From positions 272,315 to 336,314 of the forward strand of contig NZ_LMUH01000005.1 of assembly GCF_009766105.1 (NCBI RefSeq): a stretch of 64,000 nt of DNA, read 5' to 3'. The stretch comes from Granulicella sp. S156 (GTDB taxonomy: Bacteria; Acidobacteriota; Terriglobia; Terriglobales; Acidobacteriaceae). The position numbers and the translations under genes were made by a program. Below, in pieces: positions 54,989 through 63,997 of this stretch (position 1 is its first letter; each line of letters begins with the position of its first letter). The notes beneath the pieces were generated by a model. That model was given only the letters and a program-made list of their open reading frames with translations. It made no database searches and was not told where the DNA came from.

Positions 54989-56191
54989 ATGCGATTGAAA
55001 GGCTTCTACATTGGGCGTGGGCAGAGGGTCGCCGCGCTATTGCTGTTTGTACTCCTGGGCGAGTGTCTCTGGTCGATCGCGCACCGGCCGCTCGACGCCA
55101 ACGACTACCGCTACGCGCGCTGCGGCCGCGAGATCTGGGAGCGGCCCTCGCCGGTCGCCGGCTACTTCACCACCTGCGGCAATCTGAATGGCGATGGAAC
55201 CCTTGCCTACCGGCTTGCCGGCGCGCCACTGACCGCCCAGCGATTGGTGATGCTTGCAGTCGACCACTTCCGCAAGCCTGAGAATCGGCTCTATGCGAAC
55301 GGCGGTCTAAGCGGAACCACCTGGGAGACTCGTCATGAGCTCCTGTGGGTGAAGTATCTGCTGCGACTGCCATTCTGCCTGTTTGCGGTATGGCTCGGTG
55401 GAGGCCTGTGGTGGGTCGCGAAGCGGCTCTTCGGCAATGAGGGCGGCGCACTGGCACTGGCGCTCTACTGTTTCTGCCCGGTGATCGTGCGTTACGCGAC
55501 CACCCCCAACAACGAGATTCTTGCCCTGTGGGGGCTTTACGGGCTCGTCTATACGGCGATGGGCGTCGCCCACGCGCTGCAGGGGCCCAGGCGTAAGTGG
55601 CGTCCACGGATTCTGCTGCTGACGGTCGCTCTGGGGCTCACGGCGGCGGCACATCTGCTGGCTGGCATGGTGGGGTTTGTCTCCGGTCTTGTGTTCTTCT
55701 TCTATCTCGCGGAGCGGCGACGCAGCCATGTGTCGCAGATTATGGTCTTCGCGGGACTCGGCGCACTGGCGATTGTGTTTGCGTCGTTCGGGTTCCACCC
55801 CGCGCCGTTCAGTTATGTCTTTACCGGCGGTAGTGGGCGATTCTGGTTTTCGCTGGAGAGCGCATGGCACTTTGCGACGACTCCGGCGAATGCGGGGATT
55901 CTCGTTGCCACGGTCGTAGCGCTGGCAGTCTATGCAACGTCACGCCGCAGCCGCTACTTTGGCAACACCGCACCGCTGTTGATGACTTTGGCGCTCCTTC
56001 CTCTGTACACAACTCAGGTCGTGAGTGCCCCGTGGCTGTGGGCGCTCCCTTTCCTCTTTACGTTTATCGGCGGCGTCTTTGCGGATGCTCTGGAGACGCG
56101 GCAGCGCAAGCTGTTTCTGTTCTTGTCGGGGGCGGTGATACTGACACAAGCGGTCTTCTGCTGGATGTCCCTGGCTGGGCTGCTGGCCTAA
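54989..56191 (+). CDS. Polytopic membrane protein, GT-C glycosyltransferase-like
   Basis: The 400-residue protein starts at the ATG at 54989 (MRLKGFYIGRGQ); the frame extends to 54923 only through repeat sequence (VFLFPVCCFLF). It has about ten hydrophobic segments. The first loop reads RPLDANDYRYARCGREIWERPSPV, the place where GT-C enzymes keep an acidic site. Otherwise unlike named families. It could transfer a sugar from a lipid carrier at the membrane; substrate unknown. Followed directly by a 109-bp palindrome. Confidence 0.62.
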   Translation: MRLKGFYIGRGQRVAALLLFVLLGECLWSIAHRPLDANDYRYARCGREIWERPSPVAGYFTTCGNLNGDGTLAYRLAGAPLTAQRLVMLAVDHFRKPENRLYANGGLSGTTWETRHELLWVKYLLRLPFCLFAVWLGGGLWWVAKRLFGNEGGALALALYCFCPVIVRYATTPNNEILALWGLYGLVYTAMGVAHALQGPRRKWRPRILLLTVALGLTAAAHLLAGMVGFVSGLVFFFYLAERRRSHVSQIMVFAGLGALAIVFASFGFHPAPFSYVFTGGSGRFWFSLESAWHFATTPANAGILVATVVALAVYATSRRSRYFGNTAPLLMTLALLPLYTTQVVSAPWLWALPFLFTFIGGVFADALETRQRKLFLFLSGAVILTQAVFCWMSLAGLLA

Positions 56192-56300
56192 AGCAGAATT
56201 CCTATAGCTGCACCCAGTGGCGATCCTTTCAAGGGCATTTTCCCCCAAGAAAAATGTCGCTGCTAAGCTCTCTCCAGGGGATAGTCATAGGGATTCTGCT
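56192..56300. repeat. 109-bp nested palindromic element, copy 3
   Basis: AGCAGAATTCCTATA (56192-56206) and CATAGGGATTCTGCT (56286-56300) are inverted ends with two mismatches. The inner hairpin is GGCATTTT (56234-56241), loop CCCCCAAGA, AAAATGTC (56251-56258). Same 109-bp length as copy 1. It begins one base after the preceding stop codon. Confidence 0.78.
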
Positions 56301-56392
56301 CTAGCGAGCCGTTCGAAAGCAGAGCATCGTGAGATAGAAATAAAATTAGTGGATACTGCTAGCCAAATCCTGTTCTACTCAGCATCATCAAG

Positions 56393-58240
56393 ATGCATTC
56401 TGAGGCACCTTCCGTGACGAAGTTTCGTTCGACTACCGTCCGCGCCGGCCTGGCGCTTTCGTTTGTTACCCTGACGCTTCTCGCCATGTCCGGCTGCAGG
56501 GGATGCCAGTCGGCCCACGTCTCTCCCGCTCATCCCGGTGTTGTGCTCCCGCAGCCCAAAGGCGACGCAGGCGCTGAGGTACAAAAACTGCTCGACTCGC
56601 CGCAGCTTGCGGTTCTTAACAGCGCCAACTATGCCGATTATCAACCGCAAGTGGAGAAGTTCTACATCGCCCGCAGCTACGATCCTGCGTGGCTGCGCGA
56701 TGGCAAGCCGACACCACAGGCCACAGCGCTGATTGCGCTCTTTGGCGATGCCGTGAAGAAGGGCCTCAAACCGGAGGACTACGACGCTTCGCGCTGGCCA
56801 CAGCGTGTGCAGCAGTTTGCAGCGGGCCATGCGTCTGCGGACAAGGAGGCAGAGTTCGACTTAGCAATGACGATTTCGGCGATGCGCTATATCTCCGACC
56901 TGCATGTCGGTCGCGTAAATCCGCAGTCGTTGAACTTCGACATCGATGTTCCGGCGAAACGCGCTGCGTTCGATCTGCCGGACTTCCTGAGTGGCCAGAT
57001 CATCGATGCCGCCGATGTGTCGGCTGCGATCGACACGGTCGAGCCGCAGAACGCGATGTATGCCGACCTGGAGAAGGCTCTGGTTCAGTATCTCGATCTG
57101 GCCAAGCAGCAGGCTGACAACCCACAACCGCCTCTGCCTTCCATCGGGGAGACGGGCGCGAAGCCGATCGGATTGGGCGGATCGTATGCCGCGTTGCCAG
57201 AACTATTGGCGAGACTGCAGCTAGAAGGCGATGTGCCTGCGCCTGCGGCTGATACGACGGGTACGACAGATGCTCCTACGCCAACAGTTCCGAAGAGCTA
57301 TAACGCGAATCTCGTGGCGGCGGTGAAGCACTATCAGCAGCGTCACGGCCTTACGCCCGATGGCAGACTCACGCAGTCCACAGTCGACTCGTTGAATGTG
57401 CCGATGGCCACACGAGTTCAGCAACTCGGCAACTCGCTCGAGCGCTGGCGCTGGATGCCGGAAAACTTTGTGAACCCACGCCTGATGGTCAACCTGCCGG
57501 AGTTTATCGTGCGGGCGTACGACCCCGACCACACGCTTGCTTTCAAGATGAAGATCGTCGACGGTCAGGCCAAGGGCAACCACGACACGCCGATGTTTGT
57601 TCGCACGATGCGCTATGTGGTCTTTCGTCCGTACTGGAATGTGCCGCCATCGATCATCAAGAAGGAGCTGGTCCCACACATTCAGAGCAGTGGCATCGGC
57701 TATCTCGCGGCCAAGGGTTACGAAGTGGCAAAGGGGGATGGCACGGTCGTCACAGGCTATACCGCACACGATATCGAGCATCTGCGCTACATCGTGCGGC
57801 AGAAACCTGGACCGCAGAATTCGCTGGGCCTGGTGAAGTTCCTGTTTCCGAATGAGTACGACGTCTACATGCACTCCACACCGGAACTGCCGCTCTTCAA
57901 CCTGACCCGCCGCGACCGTTCGCACGGCTGCGTGCGTCTGGAGCACGCCGACCAGATGGCTGAGTGGGTGTTGCAGGGCCAGGGCGATTGGGACGCGGAC
58001 AAGATATCCGAGGCGATGAACGGCGACAAGAATAACAAGACCGTCAACCTGAAGACGACGCTGCCAGTGATCATCGGCTACTTCACTGCGATAGCGGATG
58101 ATGACGATGGTTCCATCCACTTCTTCAACGATATCTACGGCTATGACAAGGCGCTCGATGCAGCGCTGGACAAGGGCATACCGTATGAGTCGACGCCCAA
58201 GAAGATCAATCCGACGCTGGTTCCGGGCGAGACGGAGTAG
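56393..58240 (+). CDS. L,D-transpeptidase of the YcbB type, lipoprotein
   Basis: The 615-residue protein has a lipoprotein-like signal (LLAMSGC, Cys35), an N-terminal region typical of YcbB-like enzymes (ARSYDPAWLRDGKPTPQA), a peptidoglycan-binding domain (about 305-340: VKHYQQRHGLTPDGRLTQSTVDSLN) and a YkuD catalytic domain with H494 and the S510-H-G-C513-x-R515 motif (RSHGCVRL). It makes 3-3 cross-links or attaches stems in peptidoglycan. The Pro/Thr-rich linker (about 283-303) separates the parts. It overlaps the converging WYL gene by 35 bp. Confidence 0.9.
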   Translation: MHSEAPSVTKFRSTTVRAGLALSFVTLTLLAMSGCRGCQSAHVSPAHPGVVLPQPKGDAGAEVQKLLDSPQLAVLNSANYADYQPQVEKFYIARSYDPAWLRDGKPTPQATALIALFGDAVKKGLKPEDYDASRWPQRVQQFAAGHASADKEAEFDLAMTISAMRYISDLHVGRVNPQSLNFDIDVPAKRAAFDLPDFLSGQIIDAADVSAAIDTVEPQNAMYADLEKALVQYLDLAKQQADNPQPPLPSIGETGAKPIGLGGSYAALPELLARLQLEGDVPAPAADTTGTTDAPTPTVPKSYNANLVAAVKHYQQRHGLTPDGRLTQSTVDSLNVPMATRVQQLGNSLERWRWMPENFVNPRLMVNLPEFIVRAYDPDHTLAFKMKIVDGQAKGNHDTPMFVRTMRYVVFRPYWNVPPSIIKKELVPHIQSSGIGYLAAKGYEVAKGDGTVVTGYTAHDIEHLRYIVRQKPGPQNSLGLVKFLFPNEYDVYMHSTPELPLFNLTRRDRSHGCVRLEHADQMAEWVLQGQGDWDADKISEAMNGDKNNKTVNLKTTLPVIIGYFTAIADDDDGSIHFFNDIYGYDKALDAALDKGIPYESTPKKINPTLVPGETE

Positions 58241-58961
58241 TCTTTGCTTCCGGCGCGAGGTTATCCGCGATCCAGGTGTCGGACTCGGCTTTCACCTGTT
58301 TCAGAAAGTCGCTGAGCCGCTGTCCGCGGTGCTGCTCGAAGGTTCGGTCGAGCACCTCGCACTGCGCGATGCGGTCGAGCCGAAAGACGCGAAAGTCGTT
58401 GCGTAGCTCGCACCATGCCACAACTGTCCAGGTGCCGCTCCAGCAGTAGAGCGCCAGCGGCCGCACAGTGCGCTCGGAGGGCTCGCCGTTCAGGCGTGTA
58501 TAGGCGAAACGGATGGGGTGACACTCCAGGCACGCTGCGTGCACGCGGTCGAGCAGGCGACGCTGAGGTTGCTGCATCCGATAACCAGGCGCATAGAGCA
58601 GAATCTTGTCGAGCCGGTCGGCGAGCGTAGCTGGAAGCACCGCCTCAATGCGCGCCAAGGCTGAATCCGCAGCGGCCGCATTCTCCACGCCGCCCCAGGC
58701 CTTCACCAGCCGCGCGCCGAGCACCAGTGCCGTTAATTCTTCGGGAGTAAACATGAGCGGTGGGAGGTCGAACTCGCGGCGTAGCGTATAGCCCACGCCG
58801 GCTTCGCCTTCAATCGGCTGGCCGGCAAGCTGCAGGTCGCGCACGTCGCGATAGATAGTGCGTTCGGAGACCTGAAGCCGTTCGGCTAGGGCACTAGCGG
58901 TCTTCAGGCGTCCGGAGCGGAGCATCTGCACGATGCGAAAGAGGCGGTCACTGCGTCTCAA
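58206..58961 (-). CDS. YafY-type WYL-domain transcriptional regulator
   Basis: The 251-residue protein has an N-terminal HTH_11 (RRSDRLFRIVQMLRSGRLKTASALAERLQVSERTIYRDVRDL), then GEAGVGYTLRREFDLPPLMFTPEEL and a WYL domain ending in GTWTVVAWCELRNDFRVFRLDRI. The WYL ligand position reads YCWSGTWTVVAWCELR. These proteins respond to nucleic-acid or small-ligand signals. It lies 21 bp behind the VOC gene on the same strand, so the two probably form an operon. Its end overlaps the L,D-transpeptidase gene by 35 bp. Confidence 0.87.
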   Translation of the reverse strand: MRRSDRLFRIVQMLRSGRLKTASALAERLQVSERTIYRDVRDLQLAGQPIEGEAGVGYTLRREFDLPPLMFTPEELTALVLGARLVKAWGGVENAAAADSALARIEAVLPATLADRLDKILLYAPGYRMQQPQRRLLDRVHAACLECHPIRFAYTRLNGEPSERTVRPLALYCWSGTWTVVAWCELRNDFRVFRLDRIAQCEVLDRTFEQHRGQRLSDFLKQVKAESDTWIADNLAPEAKTTPSRPEPASD

Positions 58962-58982
58962 TGTGCGCCTCCGTGTTGCAGA

Positions 58983-59357
58983 TTAACGGCTGTGCAACCC
59001 AACATGATTCCCCTCGGAGTCCAGCAGGCAGGCATAGGAGCCGAAGCCTCCGGGGATCTCCGTGCGCGGCACGAGCACCGTGGCGCCGAGTGCGGTGGCA
59101 CGGTCGAGTGTGGCATCGAGTTGGCCATCGACGTTGTGATAGACCATCGTACCGTCCGCAGTAGGCTTTTGCAGCGGGCTATGAATGAGAGCTCCGGCTA
59201 CGGCACCAGACTCGGCCGGGAACATGAAGTACGGCACGGAGCCGGGAAATTCGCTGAGCTTCTTATCAAGCAGTGTCTCGTAGAAACGGACAGCACGCTT
59301 CATGTCGGTGGCTGGAACTTCGAACCAGGTAATGGCGTTGCCTTCAAACTTGCTCAT
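58983..59357 (-). CDS. VOC (glyoxalase/bleomycin resistance) family protein
   Basis: The 124-residue protein has one VOC fold: ITWFEVPATDMKRAVRFYETLL at the N-terminus, then GALIHSPLQKP and the C-terminal IPGGFGSYACLLDSEGNHVGLHS, with the expected metal-ligand Glu/His positions. Substrate unknown. The WYL regulator follows directly and may control it. Confidence 0.86.
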   Translation of the reverse strand: MSKFEGNAITWFEVPATDMKRAVRFYETLLDKKLSEFPGSVPYFMFPAESGAVAGALIHSPLQKPTADGTMVYHNVDGQLDATLDRATALGATVLVPRTEIPGGFGSYACLLDSEGNHVGLHSR

Positions 59358-59486
59358 GGGAGTGTCTCCTGTGCGATATGAATATCGACTACATTCGCAG
59401 AGTAGAAGAAGGCTACTGACAGCATTGTGTCAGTAGGTTGGCAGGAGGTTGTAAAAGCTCTTCCACTGTAAGGTGTACCCCAAAAT

Positions 59487-59636
59487 CTGTCATCTCGACC
59501 GAAGGCGGCGTTCTTTGCCGCCGTAGTGGAGAGACCTGCAGTTTGTTTGTACTGGCACTATCGCCTGCGCGAACAAGCTGCAGGTCTCTCCGCTACGCAT
59601 GACGATAAAACCGTCACGCTCCGGTCGAGATGACAG
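59487..59636. repeat. 150-bp palindromic element CTGTCATCTCGACCG ... GGAGAGACCTGCAG
   Basis: The ends are perfect inverted 15-mers CTGTCATCTCGACCG (59487-59501) and CGGTCGAGATGACAG (59622-59636). Inside, GTGGAGAGACCTGCAG (about 59526-59541) pairs with CTGCAGGTCTCTCC (about 59578-59591). It fills most of the 337-bp gap between dnaB (59695) and the VOC gene (59357). No gene is seen in that gap. Confidence 0.8.
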
Positions 59637-59694
59637 GCTTTTGTGGGTGATTCGGGCGAAAAGCACCTGTACAGACACTTAGGTGGAAACCGCT

Positions 59695-61089
59695 CTAATA
59701 CGCGTCGCCACCGGTCTCGCCATGCATGGTGTCGAGGTTCTCAAAGCGTGTAAAGTCGGCGAGATACGCCATCTTCACCGTGCCGGTGGGACCATTACGC
59801 TGCTTGGCGATGATGATCTCGGCCTGGCCCTTGATGTCTTCGTTCTCGCGATCGTAGTACTCCTCGCGATGAATGAACGCGACCACGTCGGCGTCCTGCT
59901 CGATCGAACCCGACTCACGCAGATCTGAGAGCAAGGGTTTCTTATCGCCAGTACGCTGTTCACTGCCACGCGAGAGCTGCGATAGCGCAACGACGGGAAC
60001 CTGCAGCTCTTTTGCCAGAGCTTTCAGTCCGCGCGAGATTGAGCTGACCTCCTGCGTGCGGTTCTCAAACTTCTTCTGCGAGCTGCCCGCCGAGCCGGTC
60101 ATCAACTGCAGGTAGTCGATAACGATCAGATCGAGCGCACCTTCCTGCTGGCGCAGGCGACGGGCTTTGGCGCGCATCTCGGCCAGCGTGATGCCGGGCG
60201 TGTCATCGACAAACATCTTGGAGGTCATCAGTCGGTCGAGCGCGGCGATCAGCTTGCCTTTGTCTTCGCGTGGAATAAAGCCGGTCTGCAGCTTGCGCGA
60301 ACTAACCGCGGACTCACTGGCCAACATACGTCGCAGCAGCGACTCCTTGGACATTTCGAGCGAGAAGATCGCGACGACCTTACCGTCTTTGACCGCGCAG
60401 TTCTGCGCGATGTTGATGGCCCAGGCGGTCTTGCCCATCGAGGGTCGCGCGGCGATGATGATGAGCTCGCTGGCTTGCAGCCCGCTGGTCATCTTGTCGA
60501 ACTCGATGTAATGCGTCGCGAGACCGGTGACCTCACGACCCTGCTCGTAGAGCGCGTCGATGCTTCCGAAGGAACTCGCGACGATGTCCGCAATCCCCGA
60601 AAAGCCACGCTGAATAGCCGAATCCGCCACCTCGGCGAGGCGTACTTCGACATCGTTCAGAACCTTGGTGGCCTCTTCGTTCTGGTCCGAGGCCAACACC
60701 ATGCCATCGTTGAAGATGCCGAGGAGCTGGCGCAGCAGACTCTTGTCCTTGATGATGCGGACGTAGTCTTCAACTTTTGGGTGGCGTGGAACGCCCTCGC
60801 TGAGATACGCAAGATACGCTGGCCCACCGATAGCGTCGAGCTCGCGGCGCTTGGAGAGCGCATCCATCACAGTGATGTAGTCGATCGCATGGCCGACGGC
60901 CAACAACTCGATCATGACGCGATAGATGCGCTGGTGCGAGTCGAGCGAGAAATCCTCGGGCCGCAGCTTGGCCGTAGCGTCGGTGACGGCCACGGAGTCG
61001 AGCAGCATCGCGCCCAGCACCGTAATCTCGGTGTGGACCGAGGACGGAAGACCGTCGTTCATAGGTGCGGGCATGGTGAGAGAGGCCAT
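59695..61089 (-). CDS. dnaB: Replicative DNA helicase
   Basis: The 464-residue protein has an N-terminal helical domain (AMLLDSVAVTDATAKLRPEDFSLDSHQRIY) and a RecA-like helicase domain: Walker A A-R-P-S-M-G-K-T (about 214-221), MSKESLLRRM, the Walker B LIVIDYLQLM, LSQLSRGSEQR and SGSIEQDADVVAFIHREEYY. No intein is inserted. It unwinds DNA at the fork and binds DnaG. The ATG at 61089 is used. Confidence 0.95.
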   Translation of the reverse strand: MASLTMPAPMNDGLPSSVHTEITVLGAMLLDSVAVTDATAKLRPEDFSLDSHQRIYRVMIELLAVGHAIDYITVMDALSKRRELDAIGGPAYLAYLSEGVPRHPKVEDYVRIIKDKSLLRQLLGIFNDGMVLASDQNEEATKVLNDVEVRLAEVADSAIQRGFSGIADIVASSFGSIDALYEQGREVTGLATHYIEFDKMTSGLQASELIIIAARPSMGKTAWAINIAQNCAVKDGKVVAIFSLEMSKESLLRRMLASESAVSSRKLQTGFIPREDKGKLIAALDRLMTSKMFVDDTPGITLAEMRAKARRLRQQEGALDLIVIDYLQLMTGSAGSSQKKFENRTQEVSSISRGLKALAKELQVPVVALSQLSRGSEQRTGDKKPLLSDLRESGSIEQDADVVAFIHREEYYDRENEDIKGQAEIIIAKQRNGPTGTVKMAYLADFTRFENLDTMHGETGGDAY

Positions 61090-61136
61090 TCTGTCGGCGG
61101 GTACTCCAGATTCGTCTTGTCGAGGGCGTGGCTGTT

Positions 61137-61164
61137 GAATTTGCTTCGTGAAAGAAGCAAATTC
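61137..61164. repeat. Perfect 11-bp hairpin upstream of dnaB
   Basis: GAATTTGCTTC (61137-61147), loop GTGAAA, GAAGCAAATTC (61154-61164), 48 bp upstream of the dnaB start on the coding strand. It resembles the inner hairpin of the nested palindromes, without the outer ends. Confidence 0.55.
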
Positions 61165-61210
61165 CAGCCTACGCGGGGGTTCAATTGTGGAGAGATGGAC
61201 GAGATGTCTA

Positions 61211-61276
61211 AATCAAGGAAATCTCAGTACGAAATTGGCGGCCCGAAGGCCGCCAATTTCTGCCAATTCCTTGATT
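61211..61276 (-). terminator. Nested hairpin terminator after the aminotransferase gene
   Basis: A core hairpin GAAATTGGCGGCC / CGAA / GGCCGCCAATTTC (61231-61260) sits inside an outer perfect 10-bp inverted repeat AATCAAGGAA (61211-61220) and TTCCTTGATT (61267-61276). It follows the aminotransferase stop codon (61280) by 3 bp, so it is the probable terminator. Confidence 0.75.
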
Positions 61277-61279
61277 CAA

Positions 61280-62476
61280 TTACGCTTTGGTTGTGCGCTC
61301 GACATAAACCTTTTGCGCAGCGATCAACCCATCGCCAAACTTCGCTCCAAGCTGTGGCAGCGACTTCACCACCACCTGCTCCAGCGCGCCGATCAGCGCA
61401 ATCGTGTCCATGTAGTCGAAGAAGCCAAGGTGCGCGATGCGGAAGATCTGACCCTTCATCTCGCCCTGGCCGTTGGTGATGACCGCCGCAAAGCGCGACT
61501 TCAGCTCCTTGACGATCACACCGGAGTCGACGCCTTCGGGCGCGAACACCGCCGTAGCCGCTGCGCCAGGAGCGTCGCTGAAGAGCTTGAATCCCAGCGC
61601 TTCGACAGCCGCACGGGTCATCGCGGCGATAGTCTCGGCGTTGTCGACCAGCTTCTTGCGGCCCTCCGCGAGGTTACCCGCCGGATTATCGGGCGTCGCG
61701 GCCTGCGCGGCGATCCAGTCGAGTGCCGCACCGAGTGCCGCGATCAACGCGACAGCCGGCGTGTAGGCGCTCTCGCCGTTTTTCGCGTTCTTCCGCTCCT
61801 TGCGTAGATCGAAGTAGTAGCGCGGGTTGTAAGTGGCCTCCATGCGGTCCCACGCCCTCTGGCTCACGGCCAGGTAGCTGAGTCCCGGTGGGATCATCAC
61901 GGCCTTCTGTGAGCCGCCGATCAGCACATCGATACCGGTAGCATCCATGTCGAGGTGCGTGGTGCCCAGCCCGGTAATGCCGTCCACGATGAGCAGAGCT
62001 TCGGAGTGTGCATCCTTCAGCAGCTTCGCCAGTGCTTCCATGTCGTGGCGCGCGCCGGTGGAGGTCTCATTGGCCTGCACGAAGACAGCGCGGGTCTCGA
62101 GCTTGAGCGCAGCCTTTACCTTGTCCAGGTCGAAGGTCTTGCCATAGGGTTCGGAGACGAGATCGACCTCGCAGCCGAAGGCCTTGGCCAGCGCCGACCA
62201 GCGCTCGCCGAACTTGCCGGCCGAGAGCACCAGCACGCGGTCGCCGGGCGAGGTGAGGTTGGAGACTGCGGCCTCCATCGCTCCGGTGCCGGAGCTGGAG
62301 AGGATGATGACGTCGTTTTTGGTCCCGACAAATTCCTTGAGCTGCGCCAGAACGCGCAGGTAGAGCGCACGGAACTCCGGGGTGCGGTGGTGGATGTCGG
62401 CAGCGGCCATGGCGAACTGCGCGGCCGGAAGAAGAGGGGTCGGACCAGGAGTGAAGAGACGCGTCTTGCGGATCAT
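61280..62476 (-). CDS. Class V PLP-dependent aminotransferase (alanine/serine-glyoxylate type)
   Basis: The 398-residue protein has the fold-type I class V layout: FTPGPTPLLP at the N-terminus, SSGTGAMEAAV, IVDGITGLGTTHLDMDATGIDVL and the PLP-binding K191 in IGGSQKAVMIPPG. Asp165 binds the pyridine nitrogen. It resembles serine-glyoxylate and alanine-glyoxylate transaminases; phosphoserine aminotransferase is less likely by the GSQK motif. The donor and acceptor are not fixed from sequence. Start ATG at 62476. Confidence 0.87.
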   Translation of the reverse strand: MIRKTRLFTPGPTPLLPAAQFAMAAADIHHRTPEFRALYLRVLAQLKEFVGTKNDVIILSSSGTGAMEAAVSNLTSPGDRVLVLSAGKFGERWSALAKAFGCEVDLVSEPYGKTFDLDKVKAALKLETRAVFVQANETSTGARHDMEALAKLLKDAHSEALLIVDGITGLGTTHLDMDATGIDVLIGGSQKAVMIPPGLSYLAVSQRAWDRMEATYNPRYYFDLRKERKNAKNGESAYTPAVALIAALGAALDWIAAQAATPDNPAGNLAEGRKKLVDNAETIAAMTRAAVEALGFKLFSDAPGAAATAVFAPEGVDSGVIVKELKSRFAAVITNGQGEMKGQIFRIAHLGFFDYMDTIALIGALEQVVVKSLPQLGAKFGDGLIAAQKVYVERTTKA

Positions 62477-62580
62477 ATGTCCTTATTTTAGCGATAGAGA
62501 GAGATTCCCCCGAAGCAATGTCGCAACCAGTCGGGCTTCAGGGCCATAAACCCTCCTGTAGAACCATGAATAATAGGGAT

Positions 62581-63345
62581 ATGTCTGAGAATGTTGAGAA
62601 ATTCACCGGCCGGGTGGCGGCATACGCTGAGTATCGGGAACGCTACGATCCCGGGATTGTGTTGCCCCTGCTAAGAGACTGGTGCGGCTTGCTGCCAGAG
62701 TGGACTGTGGCCGATGTCGGCGCTGGAACCGGCATGTTGAGTGATGTGTTCCTGGCAGGCGGCAATCGTGTGATTGCAGTAGAACCCAATGTCGAAATGC
62801 GACAGGCGTGTGCTGAGCTTCACGAGGGCAATGCGCAACTATCCCTCATCGACGGAACCGCTGAGTCGACGGGGCTGGAAGACGCATCGGTAGAGATGGT
62901 GAGCGTGGGGCGGGCCCTCCATTGGTTCGATATCGAATTGGCAATGCGCGAGTTCCGGCGGGTTTTGAAGCCGAATGGATGGGTTGCCGTGGTTGCCTTC
63001 GGGCGTTCCAAAGACGGCCGGGAAGAAAATGAGGCCTATGAAGAGTTTCTTCGACCGTACACGGTAAACGGCCTGGGCACGCGCGCTCAATATACCAAGT
63101 ACGAGCGATTGAAAGATCTTTTCGCAGGTTATGAATTTCGGAATATGGAAGTTCGAGGAGAGATCCAGATCGGGTGGGAGGCGCTTCGTGGTCTTACGCT
63201 ATCGCTTTCCCATGCTCCCCTGCCCGAAACGCCTGAGTTTGGGGCTTTTGAGGAAGCGCTGCAAAGATACTTTGCACACCACGAGAAGAACGGTTGCGTG
63301 ACACTCGCTACGGGGTACTGGATAAACGCAGGAAGATTTGGGTGA
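62581..63345 (+). CDS. Class I SAM-dependent methyltransferase (Methyltransf_11-like)
   Basis: The 254-residue protein starts MSENVEKFTGRVAAYAEYRERY, typical for this family, followed by motif I VADVGAGTGMLSDVFL, AVEPNVEMRQAC and MVSVGRALHWFDIELAMREFRRVLKPNGWVAVV. The substrate is unknown. Upstream in-frame ATGs at 62518 and 62566 exist, but the start at 62581 has ATAGGG in front and gives the normal N-terminus. Confidence 0.85.
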   Translation: MSENVEKFTGRVAAYAEYRERYDPGIVLPLLRDWCGLLPEWTVADVGAGTGMLSDVFLAGGNRVIAVEPNVEMRQACAELHEGNAQLSLIDGTAESTGLEDASVEMVSVGRALHWFDIELAMREFRRVLKPNGWVAVVAFGRSKDGREENEAYEEFLRPYTVNGLGTRAQYTKYERLKDLFAGYEFRNMEVRGEIQIGWEALRGLTLSLSHAPLPETPEFGAFEEALQRYFAHHEKNGCVTLATGYWINAGRFG

Positions 63346-63473
63346 TCTGCTTAGGGTGTCATCAAATTCGCGATCGGAGCGCGCAGACAGCCTGTTGTGG
63401 CAGCGGTGAAGGTTCTATTGCGACAGGTTCCCCGCCGATTGGTACTCTTGACTACGACAAGAGAGGTGAAGCA

Positions 63474-63956
63474 ATGGCAAAGATAGGCGAGCGTCTTGGC
63501 GTAGACATTATTTCGGCGATGAAGGCGAAAGAGCAGGACAAACTGACGACCCTGCGCATGGTGAAGTCGGCATTCAAGTCCAGGGAGATCGATAAGCGCG
63601 AGCCGCTGACTGACGCGGAAGAGCAGTCCATCATCACCACGCTGCTCAAGCAACGTCGTGAATCGATAGAACAATTCACCAAGGGCAACCGCCCGGAGCT
63701 TGCAGCCAAAGAGCAGGTGGAGATCGAACTGATCGACGCCTACATGCCGAAGGCTGCGAGTGCGGAAGACATTCTCGCCACGGTGCAGGGTGCGGTGGAG
63801 CAGATCACCAAAGACAACGGCGGCACACGCCCCGGCCCGCGCGACATGGGTGCGGTGATGAAGGTCGCACAGCAGCGAATCCTTGCTGACGGCATTCGTG
63901 CCGACGGCAAGCTTGTCAGCGAACTGATAAAGGCCGAGTTAGCCAAGGGAGCCTAG
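63474..63956 (+). CDS. GatB/YqeY domain protein
   Basis: The 160-residue protein (ATG at 63474 after GAGAGGTG) matches YqeY: DIISAMKAKEQDKLTTLRMVKSAFKSREID, QSIITTLLKQRRESIEQFTKGNRPELAAKEQVE, ILATVQGAVEQITKDNG and RDMGAVMKVAQQRI. The domain is shared with the C-terminus of GatB and probably binds tRNA. The free protein's role is unknown. Confidence 0.9.
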   Translation: MAKIGERLGVDIISAMKAKEQDKLTTLRMVKSAFKSREIDKREPLTDAEEQSIITTLLKQRRESIEQFTKGNRPELAAKEQVEIELIDAYMPKAASAEDILATVQGAVEQITKDNGGTRPGPRDMGAVMKVAQQRILADGIRADGKLVSELIKAELAKGA

Positions 63957-63959
63957 TTT

Positions 63960-63997
63960 CGCGAAGGGAGCCGTCGCGAAACGTGGCTCCCTTCGCG
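63960..63997 (+). terminator. Hairpin after the YqeY gene
   Basis: CGCGAAGGGAGCC (63960-63972) and GGCTCCCTTCGCG (63985-63997) form a 13-bp stem with a 12-nt loop, 3 bp after the stop codon. The window ends too soon to see a T run. Confidence 0.65.
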
